Positions 30,633 to 38,890 are shown, counted from the first letter of the stretch. The stretch is 41,029 nucleotides of DNA from Weeksellaceae bacterium (GCA_022701545.1 JAKOOG010000303.1:1-41029); one strand, 5' to 3'. The notes: generated by a model not told the origin, from the letters alone. Numbers and translations: made by a program.

Positions 30633-32411
30633 TTAGATTAAATTTATTTTTAAAACAACCAAAACGCCTGAACTTTTCTCTTTGTCCTTGATGGAGCAGC
30701 TGATTTCTTTTTTATAAAGATCATTCAGCAGCGCAATCCGCTCCAGTGTATTTGTCATGCCGCGGCCTTTCCGGGTTTTCTGGTGTTCGGTCTTTTGTTT
30801 TTTGCTTTCTTCAATACCGATGCCGTTGTCTTCGATCGTGATTTTCAGGTATTGGTTTTCTTTCTCAAAACGCAGGGTTAAAAATCCTTTGGTCGATCTG
30901 TACCGCAATCCATGCCAGACGGCATTTTCCAGAAATGGCTGTATGAGCATTCCCGGAACTTTCAGGCTTTGGGTATTCAGACTTTCATCCACATCAATTT
31001 CGTAGTCGAATTTATCGGCGAAGCGTGTCTTTTCCAGTGCCAGGTAATTCTGCAAAAGGTCGAGCTCCTGCTGAAACGGGATAAAGTCTTCCGTAGAATT
31101 TTCCATCACGCCGCGCATCAGTTTTGAGAATTTGGTCAGATATTGGTTCGCTTCCAGTTCATTATTGGTGGCAATAAAATGGTTCACCGAATTTAAGCTG
31201 TTAAAGATAAAATGCGGATTCATCTCCCGCCGAAGTGATTGGAGCGCAATCTTTTTATTCTTGATCTGAACCTTTTTCAGCATTCTGAAAATGAAAACAA
31301 CAAGTCCTGTTAAAATCAGTAAGGCTGCAAGCAGGCTGTAGTTAAAAACATTTTTCTTACGGATCAGCTCATCCTTCAGCTGTTTTTCTTTTTCCAGCTG
31401 GCTGATTCTCTGTTCGGTATCCTCAAGAATTTTTTCGTCAACAAGGCTTTTGTCTTTAGCAACGAGTCCGGGCAGCTTTCGTAAAAAATCGCGGTATAAA
31501 TGTATGGAAGCATCGGTATTTTCGGAAACGTCGTAGAGGCTGTCAAGCGTTTGTACACTCTTCCGGGCTTCCAGAGTGTGGCCTTTTTCGAGGGCAATTC
31601 CATATGATTTTTTCAACAGCCCGATCGCTTCTTGCGGATCATTTTTCTTAATGTAAATATCTGCCAGCTCGCGGATCTGCTCGACTTCCTTTTCAGAATT
31701 TTCTTTAACGAAACTTTCTTTTAAAACATTCTTCTTGGCTTCAATGGCTTTATCAAACTTCCTGTTGTCTACATAGAAGTCGGTTAATTTCTGATTGATC
31801 TCCAAAGCCTGCTGCGGGGCTTCCTTTTTAGAAATTTTATAGGCATTGGTAAGGTTCGCCTCTGCTTTCGGGATGTTGTTCTGCTGCATATTCACATCGG
31901 CCATCTGGCTGTAACTTGCTGCCAGTGCCCCGTTATCTTTTTCCTTTTCATTCAGCTGGATATTGCTTTGGATGGCTTCCTCCTTTGCTTCGGGAGAACC
32001 GACGGAAAGCCGGGTCACATCATTGGAATTAAGGGTCCGGCTTTTAAGCGGACTCACTTCCGCTGCCCTGCCGTAGTTGCTGATGGCCGGAGCAATCTTA
32101 TTCTGTTTTTCTTGTGACTGAGCCAGCTTACGGCTCGTCTTTTCGATATTGGGCCGGTCATTTAATTTTTCGTAAATGGTTTTAGCTTTGGTGTAATATT
32201 CTTCGCTCTTGCGGAAGTTTCCGTCCTTAAAAAAGGTTTCACCGATGTTGTAGTAGGAATCGGCTTCTGCATATTCGTCTTTGATATCAACCGCCCTTTC
32301 AAGCTTTTTGGTCTGCATCCGCACCTCTCCTGCAACATTATTGCTTTGGGAATAAGCTGTATTTCCAAAGATCACTGAAAAGAAAACGGTAAAAAGTCGG
32401 AGCATTTTCAT
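30633..32411 (-). CDS. TPR-containing LytS-type sensor histidine kinase
   Basis: A membrane sensor with periplasmic TPR repeats. A signal peptide (MKMLRLFTVFFSVIFGNTAYSQ) is followed by tetratricopeptide-like helices (about 30-340) such as EADSYYNIGETFFKDGNFRKS, then a coiled coil. A single membrane helix (about 362-380, SLLAALLILTGLVVFIFRM) leads to the LytS-type kinase core: LRREMNPHFIFNSLNSVNHF carries the phospho-His, IQPFLENAVWHGL is the N box, ITIEDNGIGI the G1 box. The track start at 32450 is TTG upstream of a -7 element, so I use the ATG at 32411. Its partner is the LytTR gene downstream. The bipartite LytTR-like site lies in its promoter region. Confidence 0.92.
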   Translation of the reverse strand: MKMLRLFTVFFSVIFGNTAYSQSNNVAGEVRMQTKKLERAVDIKDEYAEADSYYNIGETFFKDGNFRKSEEYYTKAKTIYEKLNDRPNIEKTSRKLAQSQEKQNKIAPAISNYGRAAEVSPLKSRTLNSNDVTRLSVGSPEAKEEAIQSNIQLNEKEKDNGALAASYSQMADVNMQQNNIPKAEANLTNAYKISKKEAPQQALEINQKLTDFYVDNRKFDKAIEAKKNVLKESFVKENSEKEVEQIRELADIYIKKNDPQEAIGLLKKSYGIALEKGHTLEARKSVQTLDSLYDVSENTDASIHLYRDFLRKLPGLVAKDKSLVDEKILEDTEQRISQLEKEKQLKDELIRKKNVFNYSLLAALLILTGLVVFIFRMLKKVQIKNKKIALQSLRREMNPHFIFNSLNSVNHFIATNNELEANQYLTKFSKLMRGVMENSTEDFIPFQQELDLLQNYLALEKTRFADKFDYEIDVDESLNTQSLKVPGMLIQPFLENAVWHGLRYRSTKGFLTLRFEKENQYLKITIEDNGIGIEESKKQKTEHQKTRKGRGMTNTLERIALLNDLYKKEISCSIKDKEKSSGVLVVLKINLI

Positions 32412-32415
32412 AAAA

Positions 32416-32450
32416 CAAAGATATACATATCTGTCATTTGCCGAAAACAA
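32416..32450 (-). promoter_or_regulatory. Promoter of the histidine kinase gene
   Basis: TATCTTTG (32423-32416 on the minus strand) with a TTG (32450-32448) 24 bp upstream, at the edge of the allowed spacing. Transcription would start near the ATG at 32411, giving a leaderless or nearly leaderless mRNA. Confidence 0.45.
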
Positions 32451-32451
32451 T

Positions 32452-32481
32452 TCACCAAGTGGAAACGGAGACTCACCAAGT
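32452..32481. promoter_or_regulatory. LytTR-type direct-repeat site 1
   Basis: TCACCAAGT (32452-32460) and TCACCAAGT (32473-32481): identical 9-bp direct repeats, 12-bp spacer, 21 bp centre to centre. It lies about 40-70 bp upstream of the predicted starts of both divergent transcripts, the histidine kinase (minus) and the SIMPL gene (plus). 28 bp further on is TAATTTTA (32510-32517), a variant -7 without a good TTG, as expected of an activator-dependent promoter. Confidence 0.65.
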
Positions 32482-32536
32482 CTGCCGTTTTTCTCCGCGG
32501 TTCCGAAACTAATTTTACGGCAGAATTTTAAATTTA

Positions 32537-33487
32537 ATGATCATGAAAAATTTTTTACCGCTGGCTGCGGCTTTATGCTTTCAACTTTCTTTTTCACAGG
32601 TTTCCGGGAATATCAATTACAGAAACCGGACCCAGTACCCGGAAAACAATATCAATGTAGCAGATCCCGTTACCGCTCAGAATGTTAACGAAAACATCAT
32701 CAGCATAAAGGGCCTGGCTAATGTGAAGGCAGAAGAATATGTGGCTATATTCAGCATTACCCAGGTTGCGGAAAGCGCTGAAGAAGTGAATGACCTGATC
32801 GACCACCGCATCAACAGTTCGCTGGAGCGCATCAAAACAAGAAAAGGAGTCGAAACCTATGTAGACATGATTTCCTTTGTGCCCGTTTATCAATATAATG
32901 TTGATAAGAAAACGTCAAGCAAAAGAACCTACAACGAGGTGCCGGCCGGATTTGAGCTGAAGAAAAACATCCATATTAAATTTACCGATCCTTCGCAACT
33001 GAACGATTTTATATCCATTTTATCCAAGAATGAAATCTATGATCTCGTACGCGTCGATTATTTTGCCGGTCATATGGAAAGCATCAAAAAAGAGCTGATC
33101 CGTAAAGCCAGTCAGGCATTACAGGAGAAAATCGTAAACCTTGAGAATCTGTTGGGTGAAAATTTCGGAACAGCAGAAAAAAATGTGAGCGATGGCTTCA
33201 GGGTGACCCTGCCTACGGAAATGTACCGGTCCTACGAAGCATACAACAGTTCTTCACTGGCCCTGACGAAGCTTTCCAATGTCAATCAGGCTGCTAAATC
33301 CGTCACTTCTTATTATCAGCCGGTTCTGGACAAAGAATTTGATTTTGTCATTAATCCTGTGATTCACGAACCGGTTATCCAAGTAATGTACGAGATCAAA
33401 TTAACTGTTAAAAGAAATTCCGGACAAGGGAAAGTACCGGAACCGAATTCATTTAAAAAAGAAAAGAAACGGTTCAGGTTATTTTAG
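32537..33487 (+). CDS. SIMPL/DUF541-like exported protein (316 aa)
   Basis: An exported protein with signal peptide MKNFLPLAAALCFQLSFSQ (from ATG 32543; 32537 is an in-frame ATG two codons earlier, kept here). NENIISIKGLANVKAEEYVAIFSITQVAESAEEVNDLIDHRI reads like the opening of a SIMPL (DUF541) domain, whose core G-x-G/A-x-V...A/V is loosely kept. LIRKASQALQEKIVNLENLLG matches the AL/AK...KA..A region near its end. The C-terminus is basic (KKEKKRFRLF). SIMPL proteins are periplasmic or envelope-associated and linked to oxidative or envelope stress; their activity is unknown. It is preceded by LytTR-type site 1 and divergent from the kinase. Confidence 0.75.
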   Translation: MIMKNFLPLAAALCFQLSFSQVSGNINYRNRTQYPENNINVADPVTAQNVNENIISIKGLANVKAEEYVAIFSITQVAESAEEVNDLIDHRINSSLERIKTRKGVETYVDMISFVPVYQYNVDKKTSSKRTYNEVPAGFELKKNIHIKFTDPSQLNDFISILSKNEIYDLVRVDYFAGHMESIKKELIRKASQALQEKIVNLENLLGENFGTAEKNVSDGFRVTLPTEMYRSYEAYNSSSLALTKLSNVNQAAKSVTSYYQPVLDKEFDFVINPVIHEPVIQVMYEIKLTVKRNSGQGKVPEPNSFKKEKKRFRLF

Positions 33488-33575
33488 GGCCCGCTTACGA
33501 AAAAGCTGCTGCTCTTTGTATCAAAATTTTAATATTAATTGAAATTCTGTTAACAGTCAACCATTTAGCATTAAG

Positions 33576-33583
33576 TACATTTG
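33576..33583 (+). promoter_or_regulatory. -7 element of the small lipoprotein gene
   Basis: TACATTTG, an exact TAnnTTTG, 14 bp before the ATG at 33597. There is no LytTR-type repeat here. No TTG at the right spacing. Confidence 0.45.
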
Positions 33584-33596
33584 TTTAAAACCAATC

Positions 33597-33956
33597 ATGA
33601 TTATGAAAAAACACCTTTATCTTTTGGGATTATGTGCTTTATTCCTGCACAGCTGCTCGTTTCTGGAGCAGAGCGATTTTATGGAAACGAAGATCATTTC
33701 GAGCAACCTCAACGAAAAGATCATCTATAAATATTACCAGACGGGAATTCACGATTATAAAGTCGATTTTTATTCTGTAGATCATTTGGGATCCATCAAA
33801 TTGTTTGAGCATGATATCAATGATGTACTGTTGCCTTCCAACACCTACCATATTTCCGAAAGCAATGATGAGCTGGTTATTAAGACGAAACTTTTTCCGG
33901 AGGCGAGGAAGCTCGTTACCCGCAGCGGGAAATCGATTATTTTAACGAACCGGTAA
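33597..33956 (+). CDS. Small hypothetical lipoprotein (119 aa)
   Basis: Lipoprotein signal MKKHLYLLGLCALFLHSC with lipobox LHSC (start at 33597 or, two codons later, 33603). The mature part (about 100 aa) is hydrophilic with beta-like alternation (KVDFYSVDHLGSIKLFEHDINDV, HISESNDELVIKTKLF). I recognise no family. It sits between the two SIMPL-domain genes but has its own -7 element and no direct-repeat site. A role with its neighbours is possible, but only position supports it. Confidence 0.7.
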   Translation: MIMKKHLYLLGLCALFLHSCSFLEQSDFMETKIISSNLNEKIIYKYYQTGIHDYKVDFYSVDHLGSIKLFEHDINDVLLPSNTYHISESNDELVIKTKLFPEARKLVTRSGKSIILTNR

Positions 33957-33991
33957 ATCATTGTAGGAACTGTTCTTCTATTTCAGCCGCT

Positions 33992-34021
33992 TCACCAAGT
34001 GAAACCTGCTTTTCACCAAGT
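33992..34021 (+). promoter_or_regulatory. LytTR-type direct-repeat site 2
   Basis: TCACCAAGT (33992-34000) and TCACCAAGT (34013-34021): identical to site 1 in both repeats and spacing (12 bp, 21 bp centre to centre). The spacer sequences differ. The variant -7 TAATTTTA follows at 34049-34056, 27 bp on, against 28 bp at site 1. The matching architecture before two related genes makes chance unlikely. Confidence 0.7.
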
Positions 34022-34088
34022 TTCAGGACATCCGTTTTTTATTCTGTGTAATTTTACAGTAGAAATTTAAAATTAAAAACAGGAAATT

Positions 34089-34763
34089 ATGAGATTGAGA
34101 CATTTTTTACTGATCGGATTACTGATATTCGGAGGTCTGATCAATGCCCAGGAGATTAAAAAGAATTTTATTGAAGTAACAGGCGTTGCCGAAATGGAAT
34201 TGGAACCGGATGAGATTATCTTCAATATCGGAATTAAAGGCGACAATAAAAATCAGCTTGCCGACAACGAAAAACAATTGTTTGAGATCCTGAAGAACAA
34301 CGGTGTGAAAAACGAAGACATCAAATTCAAATCGATGTACCAGAATATTTATTCCAAGACCAAAGTCTTCACCAAAAGTCTTGAGTTTAAAGTGACCAAA
34401 AATACGAATATGGGAAATCTGTTTGAAAGCCTGAACCAGAAATGGGTAAGCAGCATCAACATCAGCGAAATTAAAAATACCAAAATCGCCGAATTCAGAA
34501 AAACCGTAAAAGTAAATGCTTTGAAAGCAGCCAGAGAAAAAGCGGGCTATCTGTTGGAAAGTATCGGTAAGAAATTGGGAAGTCCCCTTGAAATTGTAGA
34601 AATGGAAGATTATACCAGCGATACGGTCCTTCCGATGGCTTACAGAAGCAAAGTGGCCAATGTTCAGCTGGAAGCTGCTGATGCAAGCGTAGATTATTCC
34701 TTCGAAAACATCGATAATATCAAGCTGAAATACAGCATCAAAACAAAATACGAAATCCTATAA
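34089..34763 (+). CDS. SIMPL (DUF541)-domain exported protein (224 aa)
   Basis: A clear SIMPL-domain protein. Signal peptide MRLRHFLLIGLLIFGGLINAQ, then FIEVTGVAEMELEPDEIIFNIGIKGDN (about 27-53), the domain's conserved opening, EILKNNGVKNEDIKF and VNALKAAREKAGYLLESIGKKLGSPLEIVE, the conserved AL..A..KA..LA..G..LG..L pattern. The C-terminal part completes the fold. Expected in the periplasm or on the outer membrane. It is preceded by LytTR-type site 2 and followed by a strong terminator, so it is a single-gene unit, probably under the LytTR regulator. Its biochemical role is unknown for the family. Confidence 0.9.
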   Translation: MRLRHFLLIGLLIFGGLINAQEIKKNFIEVTGVAEMELEPDEIIFNIGIKGDNKNQLADNEKQLFEILKNNGVKNEDIKFKSMYQNIYSKTKVFTKSLEFKVTKNTNMGNLFESLNQKWVSSINISEIKNTKIAEFRKTVKVNALKAAREKAGYLLESIGKKLGSPLEIVEMEDYTSDTVLPMAYRSKVANVQLEAADASVDYSFENIDNIKLKYSIKTKYEIL

Positions 34764-34815
34764 GATCATTAAAGTGGTTGCTGAGCAAGCTCATGCACTA
34801 TTTATTGAAGTGGTG

Positions 34816-34845
34816 AACCCGTAGCCGGCCGGCTACGGGTTTTTT
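34816..34845 (+). terminator. Strong terminator after the SIMPL gene
   Basis: AACCCGTAGCC-GGCC-GGCTACGGGTT (34816-34841) is a perfect GC-rich palindrome followed by T residues. It ends the SIMPL transcript 53 bp after its stop. Confidence 0.9.
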
Positions 34846-34918
34846 CATCTGGAAATTCATCAGATTTCAGATAAACAGCCACATTTTTTACCGGAAAAAA
34901 GATATTTGTACTTACGAT

Positions 34919-34927
34919 TCACCAAAA
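34919..34927 (+). promoter_or_regulatory. Single TCACCAAAA half-site near the SpoIIAA-like gene
   Basis: TCACCAAAA matches 7 of 9 bases of the repeat used in sites 1 and 2, but no partner occurs 21 bp away on either side. It may be chance. Confidence 0.15.
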
Positions 34928-34990
34928 GATAAATATTGGTTTACTTTTTGTTATCAACCTAAAACTAAACCACTTTAATAAATATACGAT

Positions 34991-35371
34991 ATGATAACGA
35001 TTATTTCAGAAGCTCCGGAGAATGTTGCCGCTTTCAGCGCAACGGGGGATGTAACAAAAGAAGATTTTCAAAATCTGGTACTTCCTCATGTAAAGAGAAA
35101 GGTAGATGAGTACAATGAACTGAATTATTTGTTGTATTTAGATACGGATCTTGATAAATTTACGATGGGTGCGTGGCTGCAGGATGCTTTTTTAGGACTA
35201 AAGAATTTAACCTTGTGGAACAGGGCCGCCATTGTAACGGACAAAGAAGGAGTGCAGAATTTCACTGATATTTTCAGTGTGGTGATGCCGGGAGAATTTA
35301 AGTCCTTCCCTAAAGGAAACCTGTATAATGCTTTGTACTGGTGCAAAAACGGGAATGAAGTAGAAGCGTAA
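34991..35371 (+). CDS. SpoIIAA-like (STAS/SEC14-type) protein (126 aa)
   Basis: A single-domain cytosolic protein of the SpoIIAA-like family (formerly DUF3478, STAS/SEC14 fold). ISEAPENVAAFSATGDVTKEDFQNLVLP is the conserved opening, LNYLLYLDTDLDKFTMGAWLQDAFLGLKNL the middle, and RAAIVTDKEGVQNFTDIFSVVMPGEFKSFPKGN the end. Members are small, of unclear function, and often stress-associated. It has its own terminator directly after the stop. An AT-rich leader precedes it, with only a weak -7-like GATATTTG near 34900. Confidence 0.85.
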   Translation: MITIISEAPENVAAFSATGDVTKEDFQNLVLPHVKRKVDEYNELNYLLYLDTDLDKFTMGAWLQDAFLGLKNLTLWNRAAIVTDKEGVQNFTDIFSVVMPGEFKSFPKGNLYNALYWCKNGNEVEA

Positions 35372-35396
35372 ACAGCTTATTATAAAAACAACTGAG

Positions 35397-35425
35397 GACT
35401 GTCTTTTTAGGCAGTCTTTTTTTTT
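35397..35425 (+). terminator. Terminator of the SpoIIAA-like gene
   Basis: GACTGTC (35397-35403) pairs with GGCAGTC (35410-35416), including one G-U pair, followed by nine T residues. Confidence 0.85.
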
Positions 35426-35431
35426 AGGTAA

Positions 35432-35466
35432 AATTGAAAAGGCTGCCCTGAGCATGGACAGCCTTT
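35432..35466 (-). terminator. Terminator of the MFS transporter gene
   Basis: AAAGGCTG (35438-35445) and CAGCCTTT (35459-35466), just after the transporter stop on the minus strand, with a T-rich tail (TTTTCAATTTTACC). It stands back to back with the terminator of the plus-strand gene. Confidence 0.65.
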
Positions 35467-35473
35467 ATTTGTA

Positions 35474-36676
35474 TTATTGATCACAGGAAACACATTCCGC
35501 AGCCCTATCATTATCATGTAATTTCTGCGAAGCATACAGCTGTTTGTACCTGAAAGCGATTACCAGGCCGATGAGCGTCATTCCTACCCCGACCAAAGAC
35601 GGATAGTTGTAGGCATACCCTTTTTGCAAAGGAATCCCTCCCAAAAATGCCCCCATGGCATTGGCACAGTTGAAGGCGGCCTGCATAAAAGCTGCTGCCA
35701 TCATCTCGCTTTTCGGGGCTGCCTTCATCATCATGATGTTGATCGGTGCCGCTACCGACATGGATAAAGCCCCGCAGATGAAGGTTAATACCAAAGAAAT
35801 GATTTTATATTCCGATAAGAAAAATACACCTCCTAATGAAAACATCATCAGAGTCATCAGCAGGACACAGGTTTTTTCAGGATTAAGCCTGTCCGACAGG
35901 TATCCGCCGACCAGGTTTCCGACCACCATTCCCGCGCCGGCAAGAATCATCACATAAGCCATCTGGCTTTCTTTAATCCCTGAGACGATGGTCATGAGCG
36001 GAGTAATATAGCTGAACCAGGTGAAAAGACCGCCGAAACCGATGGCCGTAATCATCAGAACCAGCCATGCCTGTTTTCTTTTAAGAAATTTCATCTCTTC
36101 CATGAAACGGGTGTCCTGATTGGTTTCCAGTACCGGAAGCCAAAGCTTTAGAAACAGCAGGGCCAGCAATCCGATCACCGAAACAATGGCGAAATACCAC
36201 CTCCAGTGGAAGGTATGACCGATATACGTTACCAAAGGAACCATCGCGAGGTTGGCAATGGTAAGCCCTGTAAACATCAGGGAAATATAGAATGCCTCTT
36301 TGCCTTTGGCCGCCATTCTGGTCGCCACTACAGTTCCCACTCCGAAAAATGCACCGTGTGGAAGCCCCGAAAGGAAACGGATGATCATCATGGTCGTATA
36401 ATCCGGCGCAACAGCTGATAAAGCGTTGAATACGGTAAAAATCATCATCAGGGCAATCAGAACCTTCTTCGGGGGGAACTTCACCGAATAACCGATCAGC
36501 AAAGGTGCACCGACCACTACCCCGAAAGCATACGCCGAAATCAGGTGTCCCGCTTCGGGAATACTGATGCCCAGGCTTCTCGCCATATCGGGAAGCAGTC
36601 CCATAATGGTAAACTCGGTGGTCCCGATTCCCAGTCCGCCGATGGCCAGCGGTATAATTCTTTTATCTATCTTCAT
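35474..36676 (-). CDS. MFS transporter, AraJ/efflux type
   Basis: A 12-helix major facilitator protein of 400 aa. Near the N-terminus are IPLAIGGLGIGTTEFTIMGLLPDMARSLGIS, the TEF...MGLLP motif of the arabinose-efflux/purine-efflux (AraJ, PbuE) subgroup. RFLSGLPHGAFFGVGTVVATRMA is typical of helix 4 in that subgroup, and GGYLSDRLNPEKT is the cytoplasmic-loop motif of the second half. The track start at 36703 is TTG; the ATG at 36676 (MKIDKRIIPL) is better. The direction of transport is probably export; the substrate is unknown. It is divergent from an AraC-family regulator, the usual arrangement for control of such a transporter. Confidence 0.9.
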   Translation of the reverse strand: MKIDKRIIPLAIGGLGIGTTEFTIMGLLPDMARSLGISIPEAGHLISAYAFGVVVGAPLLIGYSVKFPPKKVLIALMMIFTVFNALSAVAPDYTTMMIIRFLSGLPHGAFFGVGTVVATRMAAKGKEAFYISLMFTGLTIANLAMVPLVTYIGHTFHWRWYFAIVSVIGLLALLFLKLWLPVLETNQDTRFMEEMKFLKRKQAWLVLMITAIGFGGLFTWFSYITPLMTIVSGIKESQMAYVMILAGAGMVVGNLVGGYLSDRLNPEKTCVLLMTLMMFSLGGVFFLSEYKIISLVLTFICGALSMSVAAPINIMMMKAAPKSEMMAAAFMQAAFNCANAMGAFLGGIPLQKGYAYNYPSLVGVGMTLIGLVIAFRYKQLYASQKLHDNDRAAECVSCDQ

Positions 36677-36752
36677 TGTATTGCCGTTTAAGGTATTTTT
36701 CAAAGTGCAAAAGTCGACAGAATTTACCGGTTATACTTTAACGGGAATGATG

Positions 36753-36760
36753 TAAATTTG
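36753..36760 (+). promoter_or_regulatory. -7 element of the AraC regulator
   Basis: TAAATTTG, an exact TAnnTTTG, 58 bp before the ATG at 36818. No TTG at the right spacing. Confidence 0.45.
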
Positions 36761-36817
36761 TTCTGTATTAACAATTTTAATTAAATTTAAATTAATTATT
36801 AATCAAAAGAGAACCTA

Positions 36818-37672
36818 ATGAAAATCCAAAAGGAGATTATTGAGTTTGAAGAAGGCAAATCTTTCAAGCTGTTTTCACCATCGCTTAAAAACTGCTTTTT
36901 CTGGCACTACCATCCGGAAACGGAGCTGGTTTACGTAGAAGCAAGCAACGGCATCCGCCACGTGGGAAAAAACATTTCAGATTTCAAAGACAGCGATCTT
37001 CTGCTGATCGGGTCCAATGTCCCCCATCTCAATTTTGATTATAAAATCCAGACGGAATGCAGGCAGCTGGTCCTGCAGATGCGGGAAAATTTTCTTCAGG
37101 ACTTTATCTTTTCCGTTCCTGAATTTGAAAAAATCAAGGAATTACTGGACCGCTCCTATCTGGGTCTGTCATTTTCAGGAAAAACCAAAAATACGGTTGT
37201 TGAAAAACTGCACCGGATGAAAAATGAAAATTCTTTCGGGGCTTTTATGGGGCTGATCGAAATTTTACAGATCCTCGCCCAGTCTGATGAGGTAAAAGAG
37301 CTGAATACCGAAGACACCAGGATCAAGTGGTTCCTGAACGATAAGATCCGGATGGGAACGATTTACGATTATATCCATGAAAATTACGACAAGGCTCCCA
37401 ATGTGAATGTAATTGCTGAAAATGTGAATCTCAGCACTCCGGCTTTCTGCCGTTATTTCAAGAAGCAGACCAACATGACCTTCACCGATTTCGTCAACAA
37501 TTACCGGATCAATCAGGCCAAATTGCTGTTGCTCCAGAATTCAGGGATCACGGAAGTCTGCTTCCAGGTGGGTTTCGAAAGCCTTTCTTATTTTAATAAG
37601 CTGTTTAAAAAATACATCGGCGAAACGCCTTCCGCTTTTAAGAAAAAACATTTAAGCAGAATAGCGCATTAG
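36818..37672 (+). CDS. AraC-family transcriptional regulator
   Basis: A 284-aa regulator with an N-terminal cupin-like sensor (FFWHYHPETELVYVEASNGIRHVG, about 24-47, and a second strand pair near IGSNVPHLN) and a C-terminal HTH_18/AraC domain (about 185-284). The two helix-turn-helix units are VNVIAENVNLSTPAFCRYFKKQTNMTF and ITEVCFQVGFESLSYFNKLFKKYIGETPSAFKK. The His-containing cupin strand may bind a ligand or metal. It is divergent from the MFS transporter with 141 bp between the ATGs, so regulation of that gene is the simplest reading. Confidence 0.93.
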   Translation: MKIQKEIIEFEEGKSFKLFSPSLKNCFFWHYHPETELVYVEASNGIRHVGKNISDFKDSDLLLIGSNVPHLNFDYKIQTECRQLVLQMRENFLQDFIFSVPEFEKIKELLDRSYLGLSFSGKTKNTVVEKLHRMKNENSFGAFMGLIEILQILAQSDEVKELNTEDTRIKWFLNDKIRMGTIYDYIHENYDKAPNVNVIAENVNLSTPAFCRYFKKQTNMTFTDFVNNYRINQAKLLLLQNSGITEVCFQVGFESLSYFNKLFKKYIGETPSAFKKKHLSRIAH

Positions 37673-37970
37673 TCATACAATTACCTGCATTTTTTTTACC
37701 ACAAACCGAAGGTTCGACGAAGTCAAAAGTCACAAAAGCCTTTTAACACATGAGTCACATAAGACTTAGTTTCATGCTTTGTATATACTTTTAAAACACA
37801 TCAGGATGAAATCTCGGAGAGGTTCGCCGATTCATTTATTAAATCATAAAAATACCTGAGGCAAAATCAGAGATTTTCTTTAGTATGATGCTTAATTACT
37901 GTTCAGTGGCTGAGCGAAGCCGAAGCCACTTCATTATCTATAAAAATCTACATAAATCTGTAGTTAAAAC
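37673..37970. repeat. Repeat-rich intergenic region, dispersed repeat copy 2
   Basis: No gene seen. AACACATGAGTC (37745-37756), ACATAAGA and AAAATCAGAGATTTTCTTT (37863-37881) match copy 1 at 28745-28842. A separate hairpin, AGTGGCT (37905-37911) with AGCCACT (37924-37930), encloses GAGCGAAGCCGA. It also contains GTCACAAAAGCC-like text common in Chryseobacterium spacers (from memory). Confidence 0.6.
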
Positions 37971-37997
37971 AAAAAAATCGCTCCAAAACTGAAGCGA
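37971..37997 (-). terminator. Terminator of lipA
   Basis: TCGCTCCA (37978-37985) and TGAAGCGA (37990-37997) form a stem with one mismatch, followed on the minus strand by seven T residues. It begins 6 bp past the lipA stop. Confidence 0.75.
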
Positions 37998-38003
37998 CTG
38001 TAT

Positions 38004-38870
38004 TTAATGAATATGTTTTTCTGCGTGATAGGAACTTCTTACCAACGGCGAGCTTTCCACATGCCTGAATCCAAGGCTTCTGGCAAAATCCCCGAATTCA
38101 TCGAATTCTTCCGGGGTAATGAATTTTTTTACCGGAAGATGCTTTTTGGTCGGCTGTAAATACTGGCCTAAAGTAATCACGTCCACATCTGCATTTCTGA
38201 TGTCTTCAATCGTCCGGAAAACTTCATCCTTCGTTTCACCCAAACCGAGCATTACTCCGGTTTTGGTTCTTCGCTGTCCGGCTTCTTTCAGATATCTCAG
38301 GACTTCAAGGCTTCTTTCGTATTTGGCCTGAATTCTTACTTCTCTCGTCAAACGTTTTACCGTTTCCATATTATGGGAAATCACTTCCGGAGCTACATCC
38401 ACCAATCGGTCGATATGTTTGGTAATTCCCTGGAAATCCGGGATCAGGGTTTCCATGGTTGTTCCCGGAGAAATCCTTCGTACGGCATTCACCGTTTCCG
38501 CCCAGAGAATAGACCCCATGTCTTTCAGATCATCGCGGTCTACGGAAGTCAAAACGGCATGCTTGATCTTCATTAATTTGATGGAACGGGCTACCTTTTC
38601 GGGTTCATCCCAGTTTACATCCATCGGTTTTCCGGTTTTCACGCCGCAAAATCCACAGCTCCGGGTACAGATGTTTCCTAAAATCATGAAAGTTGCCGTT
38701 CCTTCACCCCAGCATTCCCCCATATTCGGACAGCTTCCGCTCTGGCAAATGGTGTTTAATTTATATTTGTCGACCAAAGTTCTCAGTTCCCTGTAATTCT
38801 TTCCGGTAGGAAGCTTTACGCGGATCCATTTTGGTTTCTGAACGGTTGTATCCTGAACTAAATTCTCCAT
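38004..38870 (-). CDS. lipA: Lipoyl synthase LipA
   Basis: A radical-SAM enzyme that inserts two sulfur atoms into octanoyl-lipoyl-domain proteins. Its 288 aa have both cluster motifs: [13 protein letters not shown] (auxiliary [4Fe-4S], about 42-54) and [10 protein letters not shown] (radical SAM CxxxCxxC, about 68-77). [13 protein letters not shown] and [20 protein letters not shown] are conserved LipA segments, and VRSSYHAE carries the C-terminal RSSYHA serine ligand. It acts in the cytosol on pyruvate and other 2-oxoacid dehydrogenases and the glycine cleavage H protein. A full promoter lies just upstream and a terminator just downstream, so it is monocistronic. Confidence 0.97.
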   Translation of the reverse strand: MENLVQDTTVQKPKWIRVKLPTGKNYRELRTLVDKYKLNTICQSGSCPNMGECWGEGTATFMILGNICTRSCGFCGVKTGKPMDVNWDEPEKVARSIKLMKIKHAVLTSVDRDDLKDMGSILWAETVNAVRRISPGTTMETLIPDFQGITKHIDRLVDVAPEVISHNMETVKRLTREVRIQAKYERSLEVLRYLKEAGQRRTKTGVMLGLGETKDEVFRTIEDIRNADVDVITLGQYLQPTKKHLPVKKFITPEEFDEFGDFARSLGFRHVESSPLVRSSYHAEKHIH

Positions 38871-38890
38871 TTATTTCTCAAATTGAGGTT

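Noticed and set aside
34919-34927. Third LytTR site before the SpoIIAA-like gene
   Set aside because: Only one imperfect half-site, with no partner at 21 bp.
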